DNA from: Smittium culicis
Lineage: Eukaryota > Kickxellomycota > Harpellomycetes > Harpellales > Legeriomycetaceae
Direction of reading: 5' to 3'
Assembly (NCBI GenBank): GCA_001970855.1
Contig: LSSN01000114.1
Location: 1-17,608, forward strand
Length of the DNA: 17,608 bases
Shown in pieces: positions 1-8,719 of the stretch. Position 1 is the first letter of the stretch; each line of letters begins with the position of its first letter. The position numbers were made by a program, and so were the translations under genes. The notes below the pieces were generated by a model that saw only the letters and a program-made list of their open reading frames with translations, was not told the DNA's origin and did not search any database.

Positions 1-825
1 TTATTAAAAAAAAGGGTTTTGAATAAAGTTACAAGTTCCCAAATAATTCAAGAAAAAATTCCAAATGCTTAAATGACTATCGTATTATAGTTTTGTAAAT
101 TAGTTTCCTGGTGTTAGTGTGTTTTACACCATTAAAAAAAGAAAAAGAGTATGTATTTGTGATAATATTTATTATACGGTGTTAAGCGTGTACTCGTTTA
201 GTTTATATCGTTTATTTTATATTTTCCCAAGCTGGAGAAATGGATATCAACCAGGCTATAGAAGATATAAATTTAATGACTCCGAAATTTCATTCTAATT
301 GCAGCTGAATTCGCCAATTTTCATCTTTGTTAGTCGAGATTTCTATAAGTGGTTTATAAAGCGTTATTCATTTATAAACATCGAGGTTTATTAATCCGAA
401 GAATAATTAAGATTCAAGCAATGATTGAAATTTTTTTTGAATTATATTTTTCTATATTTTTGCATTATTACAGATGTCATGAAAAATCTTGAAAATACAA
501 GATGTTTAAAGAGTGATTAGTTGTCAATATCAATTTTCTGTACGTTTTTTATTTATCTGAAGCTCCCTAGTTAATTCAATTTAAGTACAAATACGCAGCT
601 ATTTAAATCGGGGCATTGCCTGTAACCCAAGTTGGAGGGGTTTTATTATTATGCAGTATATTGTATTTATTTTAGATTAGCAAGTTAAATACGCCTACCG
701 ATACTTTAATTGCAAGTATAATAGAGTTATTGGATAAGAGTAATATTTTGAAATTTGGCCAATTTGTAGGCTATGTATTAGCTTATGGTGTACTTTAATT
801 AGGTGATTCCGAGTTAAGGGTACAT
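1..825. other. AT-rich non-coding stretch, no gene supported
   Basis: No coding region, RNA gene or repeat array is supported here. All open frames are short and without recognisable motifs, for example a 22-codon frame at 240-308. A roughly 25-base segment at 761-785 closely resembles one at 7264-7289 (core TTTGTAGGCTAT). The stretch ends at the left TTAA of a miniature transposon. Confidence 0.6.
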
Positions 826-1023
826 TTAACCCTTTCCCGCGCGGTAGACTATTTTTGGACCACCAAATATAGCCAACTGCGTACAATGAAAACTGATTAA
901 TTCCGAGTCATTGAGAATTATTGGTATAATGCAAAAATATTAGCAAATAATCAACATACTTAAAATTCACGAACGAATCATTATATTAAATTTTTTAAAG
1001 AGTGGTGGACGGGAAAGGGTTAA
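826..1023 (+). mobile_element. TTAA-flanked miniature transposon, copy A (piggyBac-like MITE)
   Basis: This 198-bp element, including both flanking TTAA tetramers, begins TTAACCCTTTCCCG and ends CGGGAAAGGGTTAA, which are perfect inverted complements over 14 bases. Inside the left end is GGTAGACTATTTTTG and inside the right end AAAGAGTGGTGGAC, both shared with copies at 16460-17462. It has no coding capacity. A TTAA target duplication next to CCC termini is characteristic of piggyBac transposons; Kolobok elements also use TTAA. The superfamily is inferred because no transposase lies in the window. This is the only copy at the left end, about 400 bp upstream of the PI31 start codon. Confidence 0.85.
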
Positions 1024-1434
1024 TAGTTTATGAAATTACAGCGAGTAAAATTTACCCATTTGCCGTTGTCCAATAATGAATAAGCTACTAATTTTTTAAA
1101 ATAAATGTATAATATAAAAGTAGGTATTAGATCGAGTCAATAATATCGGTAATAAATTATGACAGACTAATGATATTGAGGCGAAACAAAATGCATTCCA
1201 TATAAAATCATTATATGTTTACTGAAAGAAATTAAATGAATAAATAATGTAAATTTGGTTCTAAAAGAAGTAAAGTCGCACAAAGAAACCAAAAAAATGA
1301 ATAAAAGGTTTATATCAGTCTTATTTTAAATATTTTTCGTAATTAATTGCAAGCACTGTAATTTTCAAAAATTTACACATCTGTAGTATTAAAAGCAAAC
1401 TTTAACATAAATAAAAATTCGTTTAGGAAAAAAA
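1024..1434. other. PI31 upstream region
   Basis: This AT-rich spacer lies between the transposon and the PI31 start. It presumably holds the promoter and 5' leader. The only local signal I can support is the A-rich run directly before the ATG, a favourable fungal initiation context. No clear TATA element or binding site is assigned. Confidence 0.4.
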
Positions 1435-3385
1435 ATGTCTGCAGAAAACAGTGATATCAAATCCTTATTTACTAGCACGATCGATAGCAGTACAATCAAA
1501 TGCAAGGAAAATGCAATAGCTGCTATAATAATCGTATTTTTAAAGCGCTATGGATCATTCACAACCAATTTTAGAGGAAGATACATGCAGTTTGAACCAC
1601 ACGAGACTGTTTCAAAACTAAACTTTAAAGCCTTAGCTAATGAATCTTCTGAAAGCCCAAACGGCATTGTGGAAATAAAACCAAAAAATGATTCAATTAT
1701 AGAATTCAGAGATCCCAGAATTGATTCGTGCGAATTTATACTAACCTTTGTCGAATCTAATACATTTTTATCTACAGTACCTAAATACGTAAGCAACAAA
1801 AAAAAAACTTTTAATTCCACGAGTTATGATTATTTTTGGTGTTTAGAGTTTGCGAATGCTATTAGATTAAAACTATTTATTAAAACAATAGGCGGATGAT
1901 AAAGAGGAAATTTTGGGTGCGAATTCTCTGATAATACCTTCAAAAGAATTACTATGTAAGGAGTTTGATTTTTCGGCGCAATTTTCTGGCGATCCTGATA
2001 GCTTCTTTACATCTTGCTACTCATCCCTAGAAAGCTTAGAGGAAGTGTACAGAAAAACATGTTCTATGGTACTTGATCCATTATTCCAAGCAAAAAAGGC
2101 TGATGTGAAGTATGTTCATCTACTTTAAAAGATCTTTCTCAATAATTCGGTATATTCATATTTTTCTCATTTATATTTTGTGATGAATGAGTAGGCACGA
2201 AATTTCATACGGGAATCCAATGCCGCCAAGGCTAAGCTCACAGGTTCCTGTAAATTTAGATTTTAGTTCAAAGCCTGCGTAAGAATATAAATGTTTATTT
2301 TTTAATTTGCTGTTACAAAAAATTTATTTTATTTTATTTCCAAGTACTTTATTTTTTTCTTAAAAAAGAAAAAGAAAGAGTTTACAATTATTGTGTAAGG
2401 AGAAAGTAATATTAACGGTTGCACTAGCACAAAAAACACAAAAACAAAAAATATATTCATATTAACATAAACATATTATATATATATCAACAATAAAAAA
2501 ATTAAGTAGCGGTTCGTTCCCACTAGAGATTGGAAAGTCAGATTTGGATCCGTTTTCGTCTTATAACCCGTAAGCACAAATAATATCAATAATAATAATA
2601 ATAAAATAAAAAAACCCTTTCTATTTACAAACCCAAATTTCATCAACTGTTATAAAAAAAAGCTTTTTTGTCTTTATTTAATTTTGAATCAAAAACAATC
2701 GAAAAAGTCAAGGCGGGAGTATAGTTGGACCGGGTCATCCTATTTTCGGGTCAAGAGATACAGGCGCCCACGACTACGACGACTACTCAGCAGGACCCGC
2801 ATCCATCCCAAGGTTTGTTACTATTACTATTACTATTACTATTACTATTACTATTACTATTACAGTTATTGTTATTGTTGGGAGGATGGGGGGGGGGTTC
2901 TTGCATATTCATATTGTCTCTTTTTATTTATTTTTATTTTTACTTTTACTTTTACTTTTACTTTAATTAAAATAGAGGGTCGGTGCCGCTAGGCGCCCGC
3001 TTCGACCCGATAGGTCCGTTCGGCCCAGTTCCGGGCCGACCGTCGAACAGGCCAAAGCCGTCGCATCCCAGACCGGGATTTTTCAGGTAAGAATTTCCAT
3101 CAGCCTTTCTCCCTTCACCAAATTTTTTATATTATTTTTTGTTGTTGAGTATAGTTTTTAACTCTTTTACTTTTTTTTTTTTTTTTTATGTTGCGTGTAT
3201 ACGTTGTTAGCGGCGAGCCCGATAACAATATGTTTATGCCACCGGTAAATATTAACGACTTTCCCCTCACCTCTACCACACCCCCCCTATTTTTTTCTCT
3301 AATGGTGTGGGTAATGATTTAAATTATTTTACTAATTTTTTTAAATGATTTATTAAAATAGGGCGGAGGACCACGATTTTTTTGA
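1435..3385 (+). CDS. PI31/Fub1-type proteasome regulator, eight exons
   Basis: Predicted 329-residue homologue of PI31 (human PSMF1, yeast Fub1), a protein that binds the 20S proteasome core and regulates its activity and assembly. Exons: 1435-1788, 1892-2109, 2195-2278, 2510-2569, 2708-2812, 2976-3086, 3211-3244, 3362-3385 (990 nt including TGA). Every junction is GT-AG and every phase matches. Residues 1-190 resemble the PI31 N-terminal FP domain: LFTSTIDSSTIKCKENAI aligns by eye with human LFASAAPAITCRQDAL, and the C-terminal helix includes SLESLEEVYRKTCSMVLDPL. The rest is the Pro/Gly-rich tail with family landmarks: IGKSDLDPF (226-234), VGPGHPIFG (245-253), GARFDPIGP (280-288) and DNNMFM (315-320). 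Length fits fungal homologues. The last intron and the C-terminal RFF are the least certain parts. It is convergent with the mannosyltransferase gene. Confidence 0.85.
1789..1891 (+). other. PI31 intron 1 (103 nt, phase 0)
   Basis: Donor GTAAGC, acceptor CAATAG. The exon 1 frame would run through to a TGA at 1897. The downstream frame opens exactly at 1892, right after the acceptor, and continues with the PI31-like helix. The GLT1 intron ends in the same CAATAG. Confidence 0.75.
2110..2194 (+). other. PI31 intron 2 (85 nt, phase 2)
   Basis: Donor GTATGT, acceptor GAGTAG. Splicing replaces an early stop (2126-2128) with an open frame containing YGNPMPPRLSSQVPV, typical of the start of a Pro-rich linker. 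Confidence 0.8.
2279..2509 (+). other. PI31 intron 3 (231 nt, phase 2)
   Basis: Donor GTAAGA overlaps an in-frame TAA at 2280-2282 that would otherwise end the protein. The acceptor is AAGTAG. This is the longest intron of the gene, very AT-rich, with ATTAAC sequences that could serve as branch sites. Exon 4 restores the frame and carries the conserved SDLDPF motif. Confidence 0.8.
2570..2707 (+). other. PI31 intron 4 (138 nt, phase 2)
   Basis: Donor GTAAGC, acceptor AAAAAG at 2706-2707. The acceptor was chosen because it alone restores the frame GGSIVGPGHPIFG; the nearby AGs at 2712 and later give wrong frames. The intron contains a short AAT microsatellite near 2586-2602. Confidence 0.75.
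2818..2863 (+). repeat. TTACTA hexanucleotide microsatellite
   Basis: About seven and a half perfect TTACTA units, followed by degenerate GTTATT units. It starts only five bases after the exon 5/intron 5 junction, so the last base of the GTTTGT donor is also the first base of the array. Confidence 0.95.
2938..2961 (+). repeat. TTTTAC tandem repeat (four units)
   Basis: Four perfect TTTTAC units, preceded by T-rich variants from about 2920. They lie just upstream of the intron 5 acceptor and may act as its polypyrimidine tract. Confidence 0.9.
3087..3210 (+). other. PI31 intron 6 (124 nt, phase 2)
   Basis: Donor GTAAGA directly after CAG, acceptor GTTGTTAG after a long T run near 3172-3187. 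Exon 7 then reads SGEPDNNMFMPP, matching the DDMFM-like end of PI31 proteins. An earlier AG at 3155-3156 is possible but gives a non-family frame. Confidence 0.75.
3245..3361 (+). other. PI31 intron 7 (117 nt, phase 0)
   Basis: Donor GTAAAT, branch-like TACTAAT near 3330, acceptor TTAAAATAG identical to that of intron 5. Exon 8 adds GGGPRFF and a TGA. If the intron is not removed, exon 7 reads on for 18 codons of unlikely hydrophobic sequence to a TAA at 3319-3321. The intron is preferred but is the least secure of the seven. Confidence 0.6.
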
Positions 3386-3757
3386 AGATAATGAAGAATA
3401 AAGCATCAGCAAAGGACGTAAATTTACAAACGCTTGATGGACTAGTGAGACAGTAAAGACCGTGTCGAAATCGCAGGGCTATTCATCAATCGACTAACTA
3501 AATAGATATTTTTTTTTGTAACATTTCAAAATAAGTGAAAAATCGTTTAGTTTTTTAATAAAATTGTTTAGCAACAAGATTTTTTTTTTTGATTATTTAT
3601 TTTAAAATGTATATTATTAATTAAATGAACAGAAAAAAAATTCTTTTTTTTAGTGGTAAAAGATATATCGTCAAAAAAAAAAATAGTAGGTGAACAAGAA
3701 TAAATAGGAGAAAAAAAATTAAACGTCAATAGATAATTATATAGAGTGGGATTAAGA
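3386..3757. other. Convergent 3' spacer between PI31 and the mannosyltransferase
   Basis: This 372-nt AT-rich spacer is rich in A and T homopolymers and must contain the 3' ends of two converging transcripts. An AATAAA near 3397 shortly after the PI31 stop could serve as its poly(A) signal. No coding sequence is supported. Confidence 0.5.
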
Positions 3758-6025
3758 TTAGTAAATTTTCCAAGTGGACAACCATCTTCTGTACTTGAGT
3801 TCAGTTCCTGGGTAGTCAAAGCCGAATGTCATTGGGGAGAAGTAAATAAAGATCAAGACGGACAAGGATCCAATGAAGGGGATAGTGTATTCTCTAATGT
3901 ATTTGTTTCTGCTGAATACGGTAGCGAAATGGTCTAGTTGGAAGGCGGTGAAGAGAACGGCGAAGTAGATACATGGGAAGTAGTGATGCAAATAGGTAAC
4001 TCTTCCCATGATGAAGAATGGGATGTAATGGAGGAACCAGCCGAGCCATAGAATGGTAGCTGGGTAGAGATAATTTGCAGAGGTGAAGTTTTCGTATCCG
4101 CGCTTGTATAAAATCAGGTAGTAGAAGATTTGGACTACGTAAAGGATGATTAGTGCGAAAGATAACCACCACAATAGGGGGTTTCCAAGGAGGAAGAATT
4201 TAATTTCGTCATCGCCATAACTGCACATTCTTAGACCGAGCCTTAAAATGGGCCAGTCCAATGGCGAAGATGTCAGGTCGTCAATTTTATCTTCGTCTGG
4301 GGTAAGGGCATTATTAGACTTGTTCATGGCTTTGTTCAAGTGAATAAAGTTTTTAAGGAAATTCGATCTCAATTTTCTTCTATCGCCATTGGGAAGTCTT
4401 TTATTTTTTTGAATGTCGATGTTCCAAATAGTGTTGAGATCGTCATCAGTTCCAGATTTGTCAATACCACAAACAACTTCAGATTGTTTAAATCCCCAGT
4501 CAGGGTAGTTCTTACCGGATACTCTTAGGTAGCAGCCAGTGACTACATGCTTTAGACGGAATCGGGTGGTTAGGGAGTGGATAATTTTATCTTTAGAGTT
4601 ATAATCGTCAGATACGACCTCAATGATCCATTCTTCGCTTTGAGGAGTTGTGGAGTCGGTGTGGTTAGCAATGGCAAAAGTTTGGAAATATTTCTTAGTA
4701 AGCGAGCCATTGAATTTAGTAGAGGTGACGAGGGTATTGTTGGTATTTTTGTGGAATAGTCTAATAATAGAGCCGTCTTTTACAAACTCAATTGGGCCAT
4801 TTATGGGATCAAACTCGACGCCAACGGGTTTTAAAATTTGAAAATCGTTATTATCGTCATTGTGCCCATAGCAAGTGATTTGTTGTTCAAAGGATTCATC
4901 AGGGTATTTTGAGGGGTGGGAGTGTAATAGGCCGTGTTCACCAGGAGCTTTGATGCTGACTAGAGAGCCGTAAGCTAAATCATAAGGTTGGGTACCGAGG
5001 CTGCTACCTTCAAGTCCAGCTTGGAATATTGAAGGCATTACAGAGTCACCTTTTCCGGATTTGTAGAGGAGAGCGAAGTGAATTTTGAAGCATAGGAGAT
5101 AAATGGAGAGAGGAACGATGATGAGGAATACAGCGCGGGCAATCCAGTGGTAAGCGTACTTTTTCATGGAGGTTTTAGTGTCACCTAAAATGTTGTAGAG
5201 TTCTTCGATGGTGTATAGACCAACGAGGGCAACAGCGAAGAGGCCGACCCATTTAGAGCTGGAGACAAGACCTAAAGATACACCAGTTAGAGCTAGGAAG
5301 AAGTACCACATTTTGGAAAAAGGCTGGTTCCTGTAGTGGTAAAAACCGGATAGGGAGTATAAACTTAAAGAGGTAAAGCAGAGGAGGATTCCGTCGAGCA
5401 AGATGAATCTGCTGATAGTGCAGGTGGCGTTATCGGTGATTACGAAGAGAGCAGCTAAGAAGGAGGTTCTAATGTTGCATCTGAAATTGCGCATAGTATG
5501 ATATGCGAGAGGGGCCATAAGAGTTCCAAACATGGCGTTGAAGATGCGCATAAAGACGTAGTTGGTGTCTTCAGGGAACTCTTTACCAGATTCGAATCTA
5601 AAAACGCCGTTGAAGCCAGTTAGGTATTCGGACAAACCGACGAGCATTTTTGCAAGAGGGGGGTGGACGTCATGGTAGAATTCGCCTTTGACGTAATATC
5701 CACCGAATTTACCGAAATGGGCTTCGTCCCAAATAACTCTGCTAGCGTCGCCTATTCTGTAAGTTCTTGTGAAAAGGGAGAAGAAGGTGATGACTATGGT
5801 GAGGACAATATCTAAATTATTGAGGCACCATGTTTTAGCGAGGTGGAAGTTGTTGACTTTATGTTTTTTGGGGGCAGGAGTTTTTGAGGGATGAGTAGTT
5901 TTCTTTAAGTTTTCGATTTCGTAGTAGTAGAAGATAGAGCCAGCGACAGCGTTGGCATCGATGTGGATGTCCTTTTGGGTATATGAAGGTTTTTTGTAAC
6001 CAAGGTATTCTTGGAACACGCTCAT
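3758..6025 (-). CDS. PMT2: Dolichyl-phosphate-mannose protein O-mannosyltransferase, Pmt2 family
   Basis: A 755-residue ER membrane enzyme that transfers mannose from dolichyl-phosphate mannose to Ser/Thr of secretory proteins. The cytosolic N-tail (1-70) is followed by a first membrane segment (about 72-88). The luminal loop holds the catalytic acidic pair D100-E101 in WDEAHFGKFG and the HDVHPPL motif (118-124). Several membrane helices follow (about 165-315), then a central MIR region with motifs near 365-397, 417-435 and 486-519. Conserved FLKDF-like (556-561) and GLRMC (597-601) stretches precede the C-terminal helices, and the end KYRRWLSTWKI matches the usual Pmt C-terminus. Length equals S. 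cerevisiae Pmt2 (about 759). The EAHFGKFG form places it in the Pmt2 rather than Pmt1 or Pmt4 subfamily, where partners usually form Pmt1-Pmt2 heterodimers. No intron is seen. Exact Pmt2 versus Pmt3/Pmt6 orthology is not resolved. Confidence 0.93.
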   Translation of the reverse strand: MSVFQEYLGYKKPSYTQKDIHIDANAVAGSIFYYYEIENLKKTTHPSKTPAPKKHKVNNFHLAKTWCLNNLDIVLTIVITFFSLFTRTYRIGDASRVIWDEAHFGKFGGYYVKGEFYHDVHPPLAKMLVGLSEYLTGFNGVFRFESGKEFPEDTNYVFMRIFNAMFGTLMAPLAYHTMRNFRCNIRTSFLAALFVITDNATCTISRFILLDGILLCFTSLSLYSLSGFYHYRNQPFSKMWYFFLALTGVSLGLVSSSKWVGLFAVALVGLYTIEELYNILGDTKTSMKKYAYHWIARAVFLIIVPLSIYLLCFKIHFALLYKSGKGDSVMPSIFQAGLEGSSLGTQPYDLAYGSLVSIKAPGEHGLLHSHPSKYPDESFEQQITCYGHNDDNNDFQILKPVGVEFDPINGPIEFVKDGSIIRLFHKNTNNTLVTSTKFNGSLTKKYFQTFAIANHTDSTTPQSEEWIIEVVSDDYNSKDKIIHSLTTRFRLKHVVTGCYLRVSGKNYPDWGFKQSEVVCGIDKSGTDDDLNTIWNIDIQKNKRLPNGDRRKLRSNFLKNFIHLNKAMNKSNNALTPDEDKIDDLTSSPLDWPILRLGLRMCSYGDDEIKFFLLGNPLLWWLSFALIILYVVQIFYYLILYKRGYENFTSANYLYPATILWLGWFLHYIPFFIMGRVTYLHHYFPCIYFAVLFTAFQLDHFATVFSRNKYIREYTIPFIGSLSVLIFIYFSPMTFGFDYPGTELKYRRWLSTWKIY

Positions 6026-6260
6026 ATTTGCTTGTATTGGTATTGAGTATGAAGTATGCAGGAGAATATCAAGTAGAGGTTAGGCTTTATGAAAGGAGAA
6101 AGAGAGAGAGAGAGAGAGAAAGAGGAATGCAAACAGGATTGTAAATGAGAAGCACAGTGGCAGGGGGGGGGGAAGAAGGTGGAGGATATATTAAAGAGGT
6201 TGAAGAGTTGTAATCGAAAAACGTTATAAAGGAGAAAGAAAGAAGGTTTAGAGAATGTTG
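6026..6260 (-). promoter_or_regulatory. Pyrimidine-rich leader/promoter of the mannosyltransferase gene
   Basis: On the coding (minus) strand the 235 bases before the ATG are strongly C/T-rich. They include a CT dinucleotide run (AG9 on the plus strand, 6101-6118) and a run of ten C (G on the plus strand, 6163-6172). Such CT tracts just upstream of starts are common in fungal promoters and leaders. No specific factor site is claimed. Confidence 0.45.
6101..6118. repeat. (AG)9 dinucleotide microsatellite
   Basis: Nine perfect AG units within a longer purine tract, about 75 bp upstream of the mannosyltransferase start codon on the opposite strand. Confidence 0.9.
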
Positions 6261-8212
6261 ATTCAAGTAAATGAGAGCTTTATGGCTGTCAAATCAAATT
6301 AGACTAAGTGAAAGCTACATTCAAAAAGATCAGGTTACTGGCGTATGGAAAAATGATACCGGCGAATCAGGATACTGGGGGTAAGTGCAGGGATAATGGG
6401 CAGACGAATCAAGGGATGAGAGGTGAGAAGATTCACAGGATTTTAATTAGAGTGAATTTCAGGCTGAGAAGCGAATGAGAGTATTTATTCAGCAAGTCAG
6501 TTTTTAGATTGGGGATTAAAGAGCCTATTTTTAAGATTTGTGGTAACTAAACTTAAAATTTAGGCGCTGAAGGACTAGATTCTTATTGAAAGATGATTGG
6601 CACTTGGTTCAAAAAAAAATTAAGGAAGCAAATTAACAGCAGCAATTCTTTTTGCTCTTTTGTGCAATCCCATTGTTAGATTAAACCCCACTTAGTAAGT
6701 GCCCATTCTCACGAAGAGTTGGTCCCAGTAGCATATTTATAGCTACAAACGCTTCACGCACAAGTAGGCTTATTTTAAGGAGCTTCATCTATCTCCACAA
6801 ACACAAACACAAGTACAATCACAAACTCACTCATTTTGCAGACTTACACACTCATTTCGCAGACTTCTCAAAGTATGCAGCAGAAGCCATCGTTGTTTAA
6901 TGTAAGAAACTCAAAAAATTTAGTCTCGGTCATTAATCTACACAGCGTGATTGTACAGTTAAATCAGATTTGCTTTTTGTTGTTGGGAAAAAGTGAGGCT
7001 GTTGTTGTCCCACTGGCTTATTTCAAAAACGTCTCTTATGGTGTAGATAAACGCTGCAAAGATATTCAGCCAATAAATGACGTATAAAACGCTGATTGCA
7101 TATATGTGGACCAACAGAATCCATCTACAAAAATATGAATGGTGATAATCAAATTATAAAAATTCAACGTAGAGTTAACAGCCAATAAATTTCAAAAGGT
7201 CCCAGTTTGCGCGAGATGAGGTTTATATGCGCATTCAATGAAATAAAGATTTGTGTAGCCTAATATTTGTAGGCTATATATTAGGCTTTTAGCAGCATTT
7301 TTTTCTAACTTTGGAGTCTACAGAGCCAAATTTACGTCTTACTGTATATGCAGGATACAAAAACCTGCTTATTTTTCGGACCTCAATCTGTAAACCAAGC
7401 TTAAAAAGTTCATTTAAGTGGTATTGTCATTATCGCGCCACCTAAAAAAAAAAGTAGCTACGCTTATTCCTACCAATAGAATGTCTATAATATCAATATA
7501 TTTATAAGCGGCTTAATTAAAAGCTGATTATTGGTGCTGAGTTGCTGATAATAGAGTGCCAATTTAAATTCCGGCCTGAAAAGGACAGATGCTAACAAAC
7601 GACACGTATTGAGCATTTCACTACTGTATAAATGAATTAGCTCATCGAATTAAAAGGCCAAGATTCCAAACTAATGCGTCTAAATCTGCATTAAATATCT
7701 TGATAAAAAAAAAAAAAGATACGTAAAATCTAAAAAAGTAATTATGGATTCGACATGCCAAAAAATTTTCTATTTTTTATTTTGATGCATCCTTAAGATA
7801 ACTTTATATATATCCCAAGCTATAGACTTTTTAAATAATTTTTCTTGTTCGATTTTCGAGATTTAAGGTAATTTTTACAGCTCGTCTATATAATTCATAC
7901 TCAAAAATTTGCAGTCTTCCTGAATCAAATGTATCGAATCCAGCGTCGAAAAACGTATTCTAACTACGATTTATCTCACTGTATCAAACTCATCAAGCCC
8001 AGATTCGTATCGAATTCTTTTTGCACCTAAACAAATATTCATTCTCAATAATCTCTTGGATTCGTGCATTAATTCACCCACTGCAAATTTTTCATCTAAT
8101 CACCAATATTTTTCACCTACCTAAATGTCCTAAATATCATCACTAATTCATGTACTTTTACATCTAAAAACCAACACTATTTTGTAGATATAGACTAAAT
8201 TAAATAAATATA
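6261..8212. other. Divergent promoter spacer, no gene recognised
   Basis: About 2 kb separates the divergent mannosyltransferase and NAC alpha starts. The longest frame (6836-7087, 83 codons without an ATG start) has no recognisable motif and is probably chance. Visible structures are an 18-base direct repeat (6828-6845 and 6849-6866, one mismatch), a 12-base repeat CAGCCAATAAAT (near 7066 and 7179), and a hairpin at 7257-7287. A TATATATA element at about 7805 lies roughly 400 bp before the NAC start. I looked for exons with consensus splice sites and found none that joined into a known family. Confidence 0.5.
7257..7287. repeat. Perfect 10-bp inverted repeat with nested alternative stem
   Basis: AGCCTAATAT (7257-7266) is the exact reverse complement of ATATTAGGCT (7278-7287), with an 11-base spacer. 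The spacer contains TAGGCTA (7270-7276), which is also complementary to TAGCCTA (7256-7262), so two mutually exclusive hairpins are possible. Function is unknown. Confidence 0.7.
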
Positions 8213-8719
8213 ATGGCTGACGCACACTCAGAAGCTGCTCTTAACATGGCTATGAAAGCCGGTAGCAAGACAGAAAAGAAGGCCAGAAAAGCCATGGAAA
8301 AGCAAGGCCTTGAACCATTCCCAGGAATCACCAGAGTCACTATGCGCAGAGCTAGAGGTGGTATCTTCTCAATCAATAATCCTGAAGTCTTCAAGAGCTC
8401 CACTTCCGATACCTACATCGTATTCGGTGAAGCCAAGAACGACGACGCTGCCTCAAGAGCCCAGATGGAAGCTTTGCAACAAATGGCCATGCAAGCCCCA
8501 CAACAACAACAACCTGCCGCTTCTGCTTCTGCCCCCACCCCTGCTGCCGCCCCTGCCGCTGACTCCAATGAAGACGATGAACCCGTCGATGCCACCGGTG
8601 TCTCCGAAGATGATATCAATATGGTCATGAAACAAGCCAACGTCTCTAGATCTAAGGCCGTCAAAGCCCTAAAAGAAAACGATAACGATCTCGTTGAAGC
8701 TATCATGAATCTTATGTAA
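8213..8719 (+). CDS. EGD2: Nascent polypeptide-associated complex subunit alpha
   Basis: A 168-residue NAC alpha subunit. It dimerises with NAC beta and binds nascent chains at the ribosomal exit tunnel, limiting mistargeting to the ER. The NAC domain spans about residues 20-85: TEKKARKAMEKQGL, then FPGITRVTMRRARGGIFSIN, NPEVFKS and DTYIVFGEAK. A low-complexity Gln/Pro/Ala linker (96-116) and an acidic patch (119-125) lead to a C-terminal UBA domain (about 129-168, SEDDINMVMKQANVSRSKAV through LVEAIMNLM). Length is typical (yeast Egd2 is 174). Codon choice is noticeably richer in C-ending codons than in the neighbouring genes, as expected for an abundant ribosome-associated protein. No intron is visible. 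It is convergent with the glutamate synthase gene. Confidence 0.96.
   Translation: MADAHSEAALNMAMKAGSKTEKKARKAMEKQGLEPFPGITRVTMRRARGGIFSINNPEVFKSSTSDTYIVFGEAKNDDAASRAQMEALQQMAMQAPQQQQPAASASAPTPAAAPAADSNEDDEPVDATGVSEDDINMVMKQANVSRSKAVKALKENDNDLVEAIMNLM

Larger units (their letters stand above)
2813..2975 (+). other. PI31 intron 5 (163 nt, phase 2) with repeats
   Basis: Donor GTTTGT, weaker than the other donors, and acceptor TTAAAATAG. Exon 6 then reads the GARFDPIGP motif in frame. The intron is mostly simple repeat: a TTACTA array starting in the donor region, a ten-base G run (2888-2897) and four TTTTAC units close to the acceptor. Confidence 0.8.

Noticed and set aside
240..308. 22-codon frame starting ATGGATATC near the left edge
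   Set aside because: Too short, no family resemblance and no convincing splice partner.
1435..2128. Two separate small genes, or one frameshifted pseudogene, of 154 and 71 codons
   Set aside because: A GTAAGC...CAATAG intron at 1789-1891 joins the frames exactly in phase and the joined protein continues into PI31 landmarks, so splicing explains the break better than decay.
2684..2992. Low-complexity frames reading poly-Tyr or poly-Leu through the TTACTA repeat
   Set aside because: They read through the intron 5 repeat in the wrong frames; the family frame in this stretch is the PI31 exon 5 frame.
6836..7087. 83-codon open frame in the divergent spacer
   Set aside because: No ATG start, no motif, and composition like the surrounding non-coding DNA.
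7929..8030. 33-codon ATG frame about 180 bp upstream of the NAC alpha start
   Set aside because: No recognisable motif; a chance frame or at most an upstream ORF if the leader reaches that far, which the sequence cannot show.
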